A stretch of 64,000 nucleotides of DNA from Neodontobutis hainanensis (lineage: Eukaryota > Chordata > Actinopteri > Gobiiformes > Odontobutidae). Each line of letters starts with the position of its first letter. Within the stretch, counting starts at the first letter, position 1. The translations under genes and the position numbers were made by a program. The notes under the pieces are model-generated. The model saw only the letters and a program-made list of their open reading frames with translations. It was not told the DNA's origin and searched no databases. The stretch covers positions 6,723,501-6,787,500 of the forward strand of contig JALDNG010000048.1 in NCBI GenBank assembly GCA_024349245.1. The letters are read 5' to 3'. Below, piece after piece: positions 48,841 through 61,136 of this stretch.

Positions 48841-51800
48841 TGGTAGAATATAGAAGAAGGATTCTAGGGTCAACTGGTTCAACAGCTTTAAATCTATGAC
48901 AGCTTGCCGCAAGTTACAAAAAGTTTGTTCCAGGTTCTTTCTCTGAGACTTCTGTTTAATTAAAGCTCATCAAGCGAAGGCCGAGATGACAGGCAGTCTA
49001 TCACATCCTGTTTTCATTCACAGCTTGGTGCAACGGTGATGAAAGACATGTGAAAGGTTGGGGCTAGAATATGCCACAAGTTTAATATTTCAGTTTTCAC
49101 TAGAGACCTGAGGAGGACATGCTGGCAACGATTATTAAAATCCGTTTCTGGGACATTTCTATGGTGGCACTATGGGAAAGTTATAAACCAGATGAAACCA
49201 CAACAACAAAAAGGAAAACACAAAAGCAGTTAAGCAAAAGCTAAATCAGATCCTAAAAATATTAAAATAAAATACACATCAATTTCACTGTTCTGTTTTG
49301 GTTTATTTAATTTTACTGATGTTCTGTGATATGTTTGGACCACGGATGTACAGTATAATGACACCTGAATGGGGTAGAGCTCCCATCTCCCCTCATCTGT
49401 CCAGGAAGGATTTTCCCTAAAGACTGCAATATAACAAGAGATAATAATTTTAATTTGTTGTGACATCCCTGCACTCTCCCACCTTTGAGCCCATTGAGAA
49501 GCCCAGTCAGAACAGAGCAGGAAAAACATAACACAGAAACACAAGATGCCTGAGGGCCATTGTGCACTTAGTCTATAAGCTGAATTAACTACAGCATTTG
49601 ATCAGTTCCCTATAGTCACGAGAGTGCAACAATAGTAAAATAAAAATGTGAAAAACACAGCAATACATTCTTGACAAACAAAGAGACTGTAGACTTCACT
49701 GTTGGGTAAATAGTATGTGAGTTGCTTTGCTCTCTCATCTAATGGAAAATGGTCAAAGGTCAGGTTTGTGTCTTTTCTTCTTGTTTTACTAGTGTCTATT
49801 TATTATCACTGGAGTTTACAGACACTAAATTAATATCTCTACCTAATCTGTTATGTATCCTTTTGTCTCACCATTGTTCAAAGCTCTATCTTCACAACTG
49901 AGACATACTGTAGTGTAATCAACACATAAAAGCATAAAAGCCGGTGAAAACCAACGAGACTCACCAAAACCTCCCAAAGAATCATCAATAATAGATAGTC
50001 ACAGTGTATCATGATGGTCTGAGTGCTGCAGGAGGCACTTAGAACAAATGAAACCTACCATCTGTGGCCCAAACAAGCTCTTCTGAAGATCTGACCCCCC
50101 ACCACCACAACCAACACTTCAGGGACTTTGCAGCTATTTAATGTTTAATGCACCTTTAAAGCCCAAAAAGAATGCTAATTTCTCTGGCCTGTTACCAATT
50201 TTCCTGCTTTTCACTCTCAGCCCCAAAATACAAATGTGTTGTCCCCACGGCCCTATTTATCCCCAGTGTTACAGCTGGGGACAATTATGCACAGGAAGCT
50301 CACCAGGGGGATATATTTTGGGAGCGGGCAGGAAGTAAATGGAGGATCCGTCCTTAAAGGAGGCCGCGGGGGAGTGTGTGCTCTGGCCACAAGGCTCTTC
50401 AAGGGGTCTCTTACTCCTGTGAAGATTAGCCAAATCGAGACGGGTGGGGGTCAAAGAAAAGGGGATTTAAAAAGTCCAAAAAACAAGACAAGAGTGCAGC
50501 TATTCTCCTTGTTCAACCTACGTCCTAACCTCCTACTGAGCCCTTCCTCAACACAAGATATCGTTTTGGCAACCAAAGATGAAAATTTCTTTGCATTTTT
50601 GATTTTCAACCCACTTTGAAAAGCAAACAACCTACCTCTTTGTTTTCACTGCTCGGCAGGAACAGCAAACACAAATGCTTCTGTGGCTTCAACAGTTCAC
50701 TATTTTGTTTTAACATTTATCCACTGAATCAAAAAAAGAAAAACAATAAATAATCCATTTCATTCACAGTGTGTCCTCAGACTGGGATTCATTTTGTAGA
50801 AATATTGATTCTAGATGAGGTTTGACTGTCTGGAGTACATCAGTGGGCAAAGCCTGCATTTCTCTCAGGAATATTTATTGCTTTTTCTATTTGGATTTTA
50901 AAACACTGAATCTATTGGAAAGAGTGTTTGGGGTGAGCAGTATGTCAAGCCATATCTATATCTTTGACTAAAATTAATCAAAAATATAATGTATTTGAGG
51001 GCAGGTCCTTATTTGTAATCAAATTAAAGATGAACAAACCAAGTAACATTGTGGCCAAGCACAACCTATATTTCACTTTTACAGGTTTCAAGGACACGAG
51101 TTTGATTTTAGATGACTTTCAAAGTATCAGTAACATTAGAAAGGCAATGGACTGATGATAAATAATGATTTAATGGCTTCACCTTGGTTCCCTATCATGT
51201 AAGGGTCTTTAGTGACAGAAACATTAAATAGCTGTACTTGCATTGTGGTCATAAATGCACATAAAGTTGTAATAGTCATCATCATTTTTTTATGGACTCT
51301 AAATTTTAAAATGGAGGACAATGTGAGGTAAAATGAGGTAATTTTTTCTGTGACCAAAGAATGCTAGCTCAGTTTACCACTTCATTTCAAAAATAAAGCC
51401 ATCAGTCTGGATTATGAACTTACTGTGGACACTAGGGTACTCTTAAGCAGGTGATATTTCCAGGCAACTACAAGACAAGACAAAGAGTTCTGAAACTGGA
51501 GGGTCAAGGCAAGTCTTTTCCTGAGATAGGAAATATAGGAATAAGGAAAATATTTCAGTTTCAGATGACATGTTCTTTCTTCCAAATTTGCAGGTTTCGA
51601 TAGTCTCCTCTTGTAAACAAACATTTCACCGTCTGCTGACATCCAGTTGCCCAGAAGGTGAGCTGCACCCTCTATTAGCTAAAAGTTACGTAGGGGTGCT
51701 TTAAGATAAGTGCCCTAAGGAAGACAATAAATACAATGTGTCACATTTTGTTGTTTAGAGCTCATCAAACTGTAACACATCAGTTAATCCACAGAGCCAA

Positions 51801-53570
51801 GCCCAGTCTCACATAACAGAGATATTTATGATATGAATTGAGACAATGAGCAGCAGAGAGCAGAAAAAAACGTCATGCGTGATGTCCATTTGGCCAGCTT
51901 TAGGCAAGGCCCATGACACAAGTCCCCTCTGGGCCTGTGGAACTTATCTTTATTTTCTGAAGCAATACAACCTCCTTACAGATGTATGCAGAATCAAAGG
52001 GCTTGCATACAAGTTTGTGCTCACTCGGTCTGTAACACAGGGAGCTTGTGAAAGAAGCTTTTGCTAAAATAAATCAAAATCAGGCTTAAGTGCTCACTTT
52101 CACAACAGCACCTGTAGGCTTTTATGCTCATGGCTAATCACATGTGCTAAAGATGGTAGAGAGTGAAAATATTATAGATGGTGTAGCAGAAAAAAGTCAG
52201 TTGCTGCAGAGGTTACTCATGGAGTGAACAATGTATGTTTACATAAGCCTTTAAGTTATTCTTCCCCTCTTTTGTTTTTATCAAGTTAAAAGTTTTAAGG
52301 TTATATTATTAAAAAGTAACCTAAGCAATTAAATGGCTTTGTTTTAGTTAATATTTTTGCTTATTGCTGTGAATTATTTGGTAATTTTATTCATATATAT
52401 TGATTTCAGTTTTGTGTACAAGCTCCTCGGTCAAAAGTTAATGTAAAATCATCACATTAACATTGTAATGATTGTATATATGCATATTTTTTTTCATTGA
52501 TTTTCACAAAACAAACCCAGCAGTTGACAAAGTGGGCCAGTCTGTCAGTAACTCCTTTTTAGGACTTTTTTTCCCTTGTCCAGCCCTGATATTAGTAGAC
52601 ATTCATTTGTTCTCTGTCCAAGTTCTGAGATTATATATATAAAAAAATAGTTTCCATTTCCCATCTGTCTCTTTTAAAAGCAAAAGAAACAGATGAGCTA
52701 CTGCTAATATCAATTACTGTTCATTCATCAGTCTCTATGTAGTGAGCGCCAGTGCATTGTGGATGGGCGGTCTTATAAACATCCTCTCATGGGAAACAGG
52801 TCAAGGTGGCATTTATCTGAAGGGACTCTTTTGTTCTTGAGGTGTCCCAGTGCTTTCAATAATTCAACAGGCAGCCTTTTCTTCCCTTTGGCTTCCACTT
52901 GACATTACGCCAACATTTAGCACCTCAGGGTTAAATATCCACCCTCCCCCCGAACATGCAGGCGGAGCGGCGACACATTGGTGGCACAGTATTTACAATG
53001 TTGTATATTTATGCCATTCTGCGACTACGTGCTTACCTTGTGTATGACCTCCAGTGTGTCAAAGCCTATTTGTATGCTTCTCTTTCAAGTCAAAGCCTGG
53101 TTATCATGCCGCTTGGTGAAATATGACATTACAAATCTTTATCAATGCAGACAGAAAGCTGAAAAGAAAACACTATGTTATCGTTTTGTTTTGTTTGAAG
53201 TGTTTTGTTTGATGTGTTATTCACATGCTTCTAGTTCTGTCTCTTTGAACAATGCAAGGCTTTACTGTACTGCCATAGTGGGAAGAACAGAAAGGGTGTA
53301 GATCCTTGAAATAGCTTGTTTTCCATTGTTCTCATGATCAAAATGGCAATGTTTGTCCTTTGTTCCACGGCCTACAAAGAACTATATATGTATTCCACAA
53401 TAAAAAGCAGTGTTAAAAAATATGAATGATACAATACAGATGTTTTAATTATGTATTCATGGCTCATCTTCCAACATGCCTCTAGTTTGGAGATTCAATA
53501 CGACATAGGGACCCAGACAAAGCACAAACATTATGTCCGTAATATATTAACCACTAACTAACTCAGTCTA
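48841..53570. other. Non-coding, no recognised gene
   Basis: A long stretch without recognised transposons. The segment 50,190-50,460 is GC-richer and includes a short inverted repeat TCCCCAG/CTGGGGA with an 8-nt spacer. The segment 52,730-53,000 is compositionally complex (GGCGGAGCGGCGACAC). Open frames through these parts have no recognisable motif. Confidence 0.4.
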
Positions 53571-53574
53571 CCTG

Positions 53575-53800
53575 GTGTCTCATTTCTGTTATCTTTATGT
53601 CTCCTCTGTCCACTCACCCCAGCTGGTCCTCACAGCTGGATACTCTCCTTGGGTCTGCAGAGGTTTTTTTCTGTAGTCATTGGGTATAGCTGGGATTTCT
53701 CTTGAAGTTTCTCTTGAAGTGCATACATATTACCCTTTTTGTTGTATTTGGCACTTTAAAAAGTTGTCTTATCTTTATCCACTCAGCGAAGTTGCAGAAA
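53575..53800 (+). mobile_element. LINE 3'-UTR relic
   Basis: CTCTGTCCACTCACCCCAGC followed by TGGTCCTCACAGCTGG, GCAGAGGTTTTTTTCTGTAG and TTGGCACTTTAAAAAG follows the order of a common teleost LINE 3' UTR (CCACTCACCCCAACTGGTC, GGAGGTTTCTTCCTGT, then a GGCGCTATATAAATAAA tail). It is strongly diverged and contains a local duplication of TTTCTCTTGAAGT. No coding part remains. Confidence 0.45.
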
Positions 53801-53999
53801 GACAAGTCACCAGGGCATTATAAAGTGCAGAGCACCCTTTAGTTTGATAGAGTGTAGTCAACAAATATACCAAAGGAGGTCTTTATTCAGAAGGGTTAAA
53901 GCAATGAAATTGTAATAAAACACATTATATGGTAAACATGCCTAAATCCACAAAAAACATGTAGTAAACAAATGATGTATTTTTTCAGCAGTTTTTTGT

Positions 54000-54180
54000 A
54001 CCTGGCTGTACCAAAGTGCTTTACATCATGCTTCCATTCACCCATTAACACATGAGGCAGACAACCATCTCTGACCACCATATTCTTACTGTGGCACTGG
54101 AGGCAAGGATAGTTAACGACAGAATGAACATAGGAGAGCTGGAATTGAACTGCCAACCTTCCGGTTATAGAATCTTAATG
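54000..54180 (-). mobile_element. tRNA-headed SINE, reverse orientation, internally shortened
   Basis: The minus strand reads CCGGAAGGTTGGCAGTTCAA (B-box region near 54,150-54,170). The body follows with CTTGCCTCCAGTGCCAC, then GTTAATGGGTGAATGGAAGC and AAAGCACTTTGGTACAGCC, the 3' end. The CTTGGGCAAGACA segment present in the 4.4-kb copy is deleted here. It clearly belongs to the same SINE family. Confidence 0.65.
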
Positions 54181-55075
54181 CTACTTAATGTAACTTGTCC
54201 ATCCATATCAAAGCTGCACATATATCTATTAAGTCCCTATAAAAACTAAAATTATTTTGCTATAATCAAATATACAGTACATACAAGTATTCAGCATAGC
54301 CAAGCTAAAGTCAGACTAGGCGCTTTGCACATGCTCTATAGAAACAGACTGGCACAGAGCTGAAGACTCAGTGGAACAAAATAACCATTTATGAAAAAAA
54401 GACCAGTGCTGCAGCAGCACAATACTCACAGAGTTTTTATCACTGATTGCTGTTGGGTAACAAAAAAAAAGCTTGTTCTCTTGGAACTTATTGTAAGGCC
54501 AGGACCCAAAAAGGCAGACAGAGAATTTTGACGAGTTCAGAGTTAAACAGTCTTTCAATTGTAAATGTGCAGGTAAGTAGGGACAGGCAGGCTTGCAGTC
54601 CGAGAGAGATGGTGGAGACTGGAGGTGAGAAGCGGCAGAGCAGTCAGGGTAGGATGGTGATTTATACACACGGAAGTAAACAAGTAAGCATAAGCCGGTA
54701 TGGGAAAAGCTGAAAAATAACTAAGTTGCTTTACTGTGCAGTGAAACAATGGTCTGGTGTGGCCTTGTTGAAAAGATAAGCGTCAAATAATGCAGTTGAT
54801 GGCTCATGACGTACATTTGTGGTAGGTGGGCCAAGAGGAGAAGCTGATAACTGCAGCGGAACAAACAACACACAGGGAAGAAGGGAAAACCAGACAGGAA
54901 CACAGTGAAGGAATGGAACATAAACGGTATCTGGCTCACCATTACACTTGTGCTTTGATGCACTTCTTGTAGTCCAGTTTCCAAGTTAGAACAGGTCTTG
55001 TGTTCACATTCATATTTTATAGGTTTTACTATATCTTTATTTATCCTCTTTTAACAAAAGCTAAATGCAATTATG
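54181..55075. other. Non-coding, no recognised gene
   Basis: Overlapping open frames on both strands at 54.3-54.8 kb have no motif. No repeat is recognised. Confidence 0.4.
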
Positions 55076-55079
55076 TGTC

Positions 55080-55530
55080 TCCAGGGTGTTGGACAGTACA
55101 TGGGAGTTTTCTCAACCAGTCCACATGTGTTTTGTGGCTCTAGAGAAGGCGTTTGACCGTGTTCCTTGCAGCATCTTGTGGGTAGTGCTCCAGGAGTATG
55201 GGGTCTGGGACCCTCTGGTCCCTGTAAAACCGGAGCAGGAGCTTGGTTCATTGCAGTAAGTCAGACTTGTTCCCGGTGCATTTTGGGGAACTCAGGATCT
55301 CGTCTCTGCTTTTTGCAGATGATGTTGTCATGTTGGTTCCATCAAGCCAGGACCTTCACTGTGCACTGGGACGGTTTGGAGCCAAGTGTGAAGCAGCTGA
55401 GATGAGAATCAGCACCTCCAAGACTGAGGCCATGATTTTCAGCAGAAAGAGGGTGCTTTGTCTCCTTCAGGTTGGTGGAGATCTCCTGCCCCAAATAAGG
55501 GGAAGGAAATGGATGGATGGATGAAAGCAA
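55080..55530 (+). mobile_element. Rex3 (RTE-type) LINE with large internal deletions
   Basis: RT residues MCFVALEKAFDRVPCSILW (family block M-C-F-V-D-L-E-K-A-F-D-R-V-P) begin near 55,126. Two contractions relative to the Rex3 consensus follow, one at CCCTCTGGTCCCTGTAAAA and one at GCATTTTGGGGAACTC. The second loses the GLRQGCPLSP region. FADDV (about 55,310-55,324), SSQDLHCALGRFGAKCEAA and EMRISTSKTEAMIF then continue to LLPQ. There the sequence jumps straight to the 3' terminus ATAAGGGGAAGGAAATGG with an ATGG tail (55,498-55,525). The whole C-terminal third is missing. The retained tail confirms the Rex3-type end that the copy at 30 kb lacks. Confidence 0.88.
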
Positions 55531-57125
55531 TTATATATCAAGACTTTAAATATCCCAATAACCTAAGATGAATACTGTGGTCACAATAGTTGCTCCCCAT
55601 GAGGTATATTGTGAATGAAGACATTAGTCTCGTTAAAGTCTAATCCCACTCAACTAAGCTGTGTATGTAAACATTTCACCTCTTTCCCAGCCCTTTAGGT
55701 GAAGGTATGGAATAAGAGTCACGAAAATACTAAAAGACTCACCAATGTCTACAAGTGGCCTTTGTGAGAACATCTACATTTGTCCTGACCACAAAAAATA
55801 GAATAATGTAATGTTAATAAGTATTCTGTCCATCCAATCTTGGTCACGTATCAGCATCCAGTAAAGCCAAATGGTTCACATTAAAAAGGCTGCTCAAATG
55901 ACCAGTTTAATTATGAAATTAAAATGAATTTGTCATTGTCCATGTCTTTGGTGCAGTGTTATGTGATCCAGCAGACATCATTAAAAGGTTATATACACCA
56001 TCACTTTTATATATCAGCCTTCTGTTTCCCCAAAGACATCACACCATTGTTTCAAAGTTATTTGGAGAAGTGTCACATTGAGCTTCCCAGCCATACCACC
56101 CTGATGGGCCAAAATGGATGACCCAGGTGGGATCTCCAAGCCAACCTTCCCACTTCAGCGACTGACTTTCAGCTCATTTCCCCAAAGACCGCTGTGTGTG
56201 TATTTCTGTGTGTTGTTGAGGGTAATCAGGCTCTGTGTTTTCAAAAGGATATATGTGCTCTTGGGGGGTCAAGAGGCTGGCTTCTTACCTGCAAAACGTG
56301 TTTATCATCAGCCCGAGAAGCGGAGAGGAAAGGTTGCATAGAACTAGCTCGCCTGTTGTTCAAAATCAATCTCCGAGTCCACGGCAGTCGCACAACCAAA
56401 TTACCACTGATTGTTTGCTGTGGTTGTGCAGCTGTGTGTCATTGCTCCAACGGTCACTGATTTGTTTTGCCCTGAGATTGATATCTGAAAGCACTTTTCT
56501 GAGGCTCTGTTGCGGGAAATACTCTGGAGTTCCAGGTTTTGCATTTCAGCTTCAAAGCCCCATCAAGTTAATTGAGTTTTGTGTTTCTTTCAGTTGAGTG
56601 TCTCTTAAAATATTTATCGGAAAATAGCAAGTCAGTCACTGATGCTTGGTCTTTCTGCCCGACTCATGGTTTCCTGTCTAAAGCAGTTTGTCGTTTTATT
56701 CTTCTAGAGGTCTGTAAACAATACAAACAATACTGGACAGCCATAATATTATGACCTCAAATGATAATAATTGTTTTAAATCTCCTTTTGGTGTACTGTT
56801 GACTGTTACTTCTAAACAGTCCAATCATAATAGGGTATTTTACACTTATTACAGTTTACAATAGCCTCATTTCTGCTGAAGTGTTATGGTGCAGGTCAGG
56901 TCAGTGTTGGGGTCCGAAAACGATCATTTTTAGGACATAGTAAATACAAGTAAAGATGTCCCTGTTTAGAGTATAAACTACGAGGCGTTTGGAGGGCGGA
57001 GAAAATTCCAATCTTTATGACAAAATTCCACTACCAGCTGTCAGTTTTGGCTTTTAGTGCTATGTAGGTTAGACACTACCTTGATTAATTTGGGCCATGA
57101 ACATAAAAACTTGCTCCAGTTTTAG
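55531..57125. other. Non-coding, no recognised gene
   Basis: The segment 56,110-56,460 is GC-richer, with three overlapping plus-strand frames of 75-120 codons. None has a recognisable motif or splice context. No repeat is recognised. Confidence 0.4.
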
Positions 57126-57138
57126 AGAAGCTCTAGAG

Positions 57139-57763
57139 CAGGGGTGCTCAATATGTCGATCGCAATCTACCAGTCGTTCACAAAGGTAGTATTGGTAGAT
57201 CACAAGACTTAGACGTCACCCATCCATCCAATCACTTGATTGATAGACAGTTGCAGCCAGTCAGGTGACGTCTGAATTTTTGTGATGCTTAAGTCACTGC
57301 GCATGCGCAACAACAGCGCTAAGTGCAGCAAGGCGCTTCAGTGACTTACCTCCATATTTTAGACCTCGTTTTTTTCCCATAAACTTAAGAAAGGGTTGGG
57401 GAGCTGGACCAGGTAAGAAGACAATCACTTTCATACAGAATGGGAGGAGGACTTTTTTTTTCATTTTTGAAGTGCGTTTGCCTCATCTGTCAGCAGCTAC
57501 TGTCCGGACTATGCATCCCTGACTGATTCAATTCAGTGCAAGTCATCAGCATAAACTCAGGTCCTCAGGTAATAATAATTGTACATAGTTAATTATGTTA
57601 TGTTGTGCAATATTGGCTCATATGATTATGCAAGGTACATCAACATACATTGTACATAAAGAATCCTCAGTATATTTGTAAATAAATATATGTTTTGCAT
57701 TTTTGTAGTGGGTAGATCATTTTGACTTTTGGTCATTTATAAGTAGCTCGCCTGCTGAAAAAG
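57139..57763 (+). mobile_element. hAT-type non-autonomous DNA transposon (deletion derivative)
   Basis: The left end CAGGGGTGCTCAAT and TCGATCGCAATCTACC, and the right-hand GGGTAGATCATTTTGAC with AAGTAGCTCGCCTGCTGA, match the sub-terminal regions of a fish hAT family whose autonomous copies encode ZBED/GTF2IRD2-like transposases. Only about 625 bp lies between, without a transposase ORF. The expected terminal GGGCACCCCTG is missing on the right, so that end is truncated. The 8 bp before the left end, CTCTAGAG (57,131-57,138), fits the hAT target-duplication pattern nTnnnnAn, but its partner is not found. A palindrome TGCGCATGCGCA lies inside (57,298-57,309). Confidence 0.6.
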
Positions 57764-57969
57764 AAGCTCTGTCTAAATCTAAACACCAATTTCTAAAGCT
57801 TGCAGATACCATCAGTGACAAACTACTATTAAGATTCAATTACAATGGTAACTACTGTAGATAACAACTAGCATTTACTTGACCTAGTGCCATACTAGTG
57901 CCATAATGTAATGGTTGATCAGTGTATTGGGAACATCTCAACATTACATTCCAACTCATTACATTACTT

Positions 57970-58205
57970 TACATTCAAAGCCTTTCTATCAGGGGTCTGT
58001 ATGTCCTCCTCGTGTAATCTCTCCAGGTACTCCGGCTTCCTCCCACTGCCCACAGACATGCATGTCAATGTACATGAATGTGGGAGTGAATGGTTGTCTG
58101 TCACTGTATATAGCTAAATGTCAGCCCTGCGACTTAGTGGCCTCTGTACAAGGTGTGCCCCGCCTAAGCCCCAAAGTACCCAGAAGATGAATCCATGAAT
58201 AAATT
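57970..58205 (+). mobile_element. SINE body, 5'-truncated
   Basis: GCCTTTCTATCAGGGGTCTG leads into GGTACTCCGGCTTCCTCCCA, ACAGACATGCATGTCAA, GTGAATGGTTGTCTGTCACT, AGGTGTGCCCCGCCTAAGCC and finally a GATGAATCCATGAATAAA tail. This is the full body order of the common teleost tRNA-derived SINE. The tRNA-like head is missing. It is the best-preserved body copy in the window. Confidence 0.75.
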
Positions 58206-58239
58206 TTGACACATTTATGTGGCTTTAAACTCTTAACTG

Positions 58240-58330
58240 ACATTGGGGTCCATAGTGACAGCCTTTCTGTCTGAAGTCTGCATGTCCTTCCACTGAATAC
58301 CATGGGTTCTCTTTGGACACTCCAAAGTTT
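58240..58330 (+). mobile_element. SINE body fragment, second copy
   Basis: GCCTTTCTGTCTGAAGTCTG, CATGTCCTTCCACTG and CATGGGTTCTCTTTGGACAC repeat the first part of the SINE body that begins at 57,970, in the same orientation. It stops before the GGCTTCCTCCCA segment. It may be an independent truncated insertion or a partial local duplication. Confidence 0.55.
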
Positions 58331-61060
58331 TCTATTTTTTTAGACAAGACATAGACATTTAGAGAAATTGTAAATCTAAAGTAAATAAATGTAATGGTGA
58401 ACAGTTAACTGCCATTGTCTGCACATCTAAAGTGTAAAAAACTGCCAATCCATGTGTAACCTGCCTCACGGCCATGCAGCAGATAGGATGTAGAAGATGA
58501 ATACATTTTGTTACATATTTCAGATGACCATGCTTCCACTAGCGATTGACATTTCATTGCGTTTTGAATAGAGTTTAAATAACTGCAAAATGTAACTTGT
58601 AGTGTGTAGTCATTAAGTGAATTATACCTTCGCATCAGTCAATTCAATCACAAATCTTTAAGTTTCCTGTTTTCAGAATGGGACAAATAAAGATAATAAG
58701 ATGACTGCATCTTCTTTAGCTGCACTGACCGAAAGTTTGACTTCTTCCTTATTATTATCAGTATGTGGAGGTTGTCGGTATAAATACCTACATATCATAA
58801 AAAAAGATGACATTTCTGCATTACAGACCTTGTTAGTGGAAAGAGGGAGATTTTTTTTATCTGGTCCATCATACTTTAAGTGTTGTTTGAAAGGATGCAT
58901 CAAGAGACAACAGGAAATTGCAATTAAATTTTGTGAATTGAGAATATTGAAGGAGCTCCTTGTCATAAAGTGTTTTGTTCTCATTTCAACACAGTACTGG
59001 CAACCTTCTGTTTGAGGAGTCCTTTGTTTCGTGTCTGTGTCTTATATGGCCTCCTTTACCAGATGAGCATCTTCCGGTGTAATAACCAGCTGTGTCATCT
59101 CATTTGGTCAAAGTGGCAACAGCAACAGTACCAAACAATCAAAGTCATTATTAGTGCTGGTTCAAACATGGAAACTCAAGACTTAATGAAACTTTTTAAC
59201 TCACTGTGTATAGTTCATCTTGGATTAAAACACAAAGCCGTATGAAAAGTCATGAATAAAATGTCATGATGTAGTCCCGTTAATATTACAATAACAAGCT
59301 TAATTAGAAAAAAATAGAATCTTTATATTGACTGACATGGAAAGGCTACTTGCTGAAGTTGCAACACATTGGCTGTGATGATTCATGTAACAAATTAATC
59401 AAGTGCACCCATACAGAGTGACACAAGGTCAGTATAATGATTGATAAAATAATCTAAAGTTGCAATATGTAGGACTACTGTACTATAAACTGTGCATCCA
59501 GCACAAGAACTGAGTATATTTCTTCAAATTAATAATCTGAAGAGTCCAACTTTTTTAAATGACAACATAATTGATAACATATTGAAATGAGGAATACCTA
59601 GAAGGAAATCAATTTTGACTACTTCAGGTTTAATTTCCAAGGCAATTTTAAAAACACACACCAAATCAGGGAACCAAAGCATCACATAAAGCTCGCCCCA
59701 TTTCAGACGAACAGTTATGTCAGGTCAGATTGATTCCATTGGAATTTGGTTTGAATGGGAAGGGCTCCAGACCCACTGATGACCTGGCCCCACTCACTTC
59801 ACCAAGAAAGTTAATGGGACTATCCGGCCAGCAAGTCAACAGTTTAAAAAAAAGTTATTGTGCTGAGTTTTTTTTATCTTTATTTAGCTAGGATAGAACA
59901 AGCACATAGCACTATAGTCAATTGAATAAAGTGTTAAAACTTCAGACACCATTTACTGAGCTTTCTCCAACAATAATCTAAATATAAATAACAAACTAAA
60001 ATTACTGAAATGGTATACACAATGTGGTACAATAACAATTGCAAAAAGCCCAGTTTATAAGCAATTGTTTCCTAGGCTCTTTTCTGTATATTGCTAGTCA
60101 GACGACTAATTTGACTTAATATGTGTGTTGCAAAGTGGCTTTTGTCCTGCCCTGAGTGTGACCTCAGATGTAAGTCAGTCAAACAGTGTTCCCTGACCAA
60201 ACTTTAGCAGAAACGTTATATAATTTTACCTGGTAGAGCCTTTTGTGGTCTCACAGACACCTCCCGTCTGACTCGAATAATAAAATGTTGGCCTGCGGCA
60301 AAAGCAATGTTTAAATCCGACATTTCCACAGACTGTGGCGGATTGCTTTGGTGTGCTCAGAAGAGATGAAGAGCCAGAGAGTGGCACAGTCTCTGGAAAT
60401 GGTAGACAAACTGGATTTCACTTTCTGAGAGGAAGTTAACAGCTAAAAAGGCCCTCAGACAGTTTTGTAATGCTCTTATTTTTGATAGATGGTGTTCAAC
60501 TTTTCAGTGAGCTGAAAGGAAACTAGAGCTTGTAGTTTATTTTTACTATATACTAATACACACTTATTTAGCATTTATTATATGAATTCAGGATTGAAGT
60601 AAATATTATAAAAATTTTGTGTAATACAAGCCAAGACTACTGTTGTGACTGTTCTGAGCCAAGAATTTCTAACTTGCAGCCTTAATGACATTAAGGAAAG
60701 ACTTTACTGAAAGCACTGGCCAGATATATATTTTTTACATGTTAGCATTTCTCAACATTATCAAACATGTACAAAAAACTTTTATATATCTTATAAAAGT
60801 TTGAAAAAGACAATAAGGAACCATTTGCACAACACCACATTGCTATTGTTGCCCCAAAGCATGATCCAAACATTTTGCGTTGACACTAGCCATGATATCA
60901 GCAAAAGTTTATCAATGCTATCAAAATATTGAGAAATCACAATTTTGAAATGATGGTGTTTCCATTAAGTTATGTTGTGCGACTAATATGTGTTTTCCTC
61001 TCGTCATAAGTTATTCCAATAACACAGCAACGGGTGTCATGATTGCTTTGATTTATGGTA
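58331..61060. other. Non-coding, no recognised gene
   Basis: AT-rich sequence. A 10-bp perfect inverted repeat (AAACTTTTAT at 60,776-60,785 and its complement at 60,793-60,802) is the only structure seen. The open frames at 58.4-59.2 kb have no motif. Confidence 0.4.
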
Positions 61061-61136
61061 GAAATCTCCATATTGCAGTCACAGCACTAGCTCTAGTTAT
61101 CTGCAATCAAAGGCAACAAGCCTGAGGACTGTGGAT

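Noticed and set aside
50236..50619. 127-codon frame, plus strand
   Set aside because: Lies in a GC-richer stretch with three overlapping frames and has no family resemblance or splice context.
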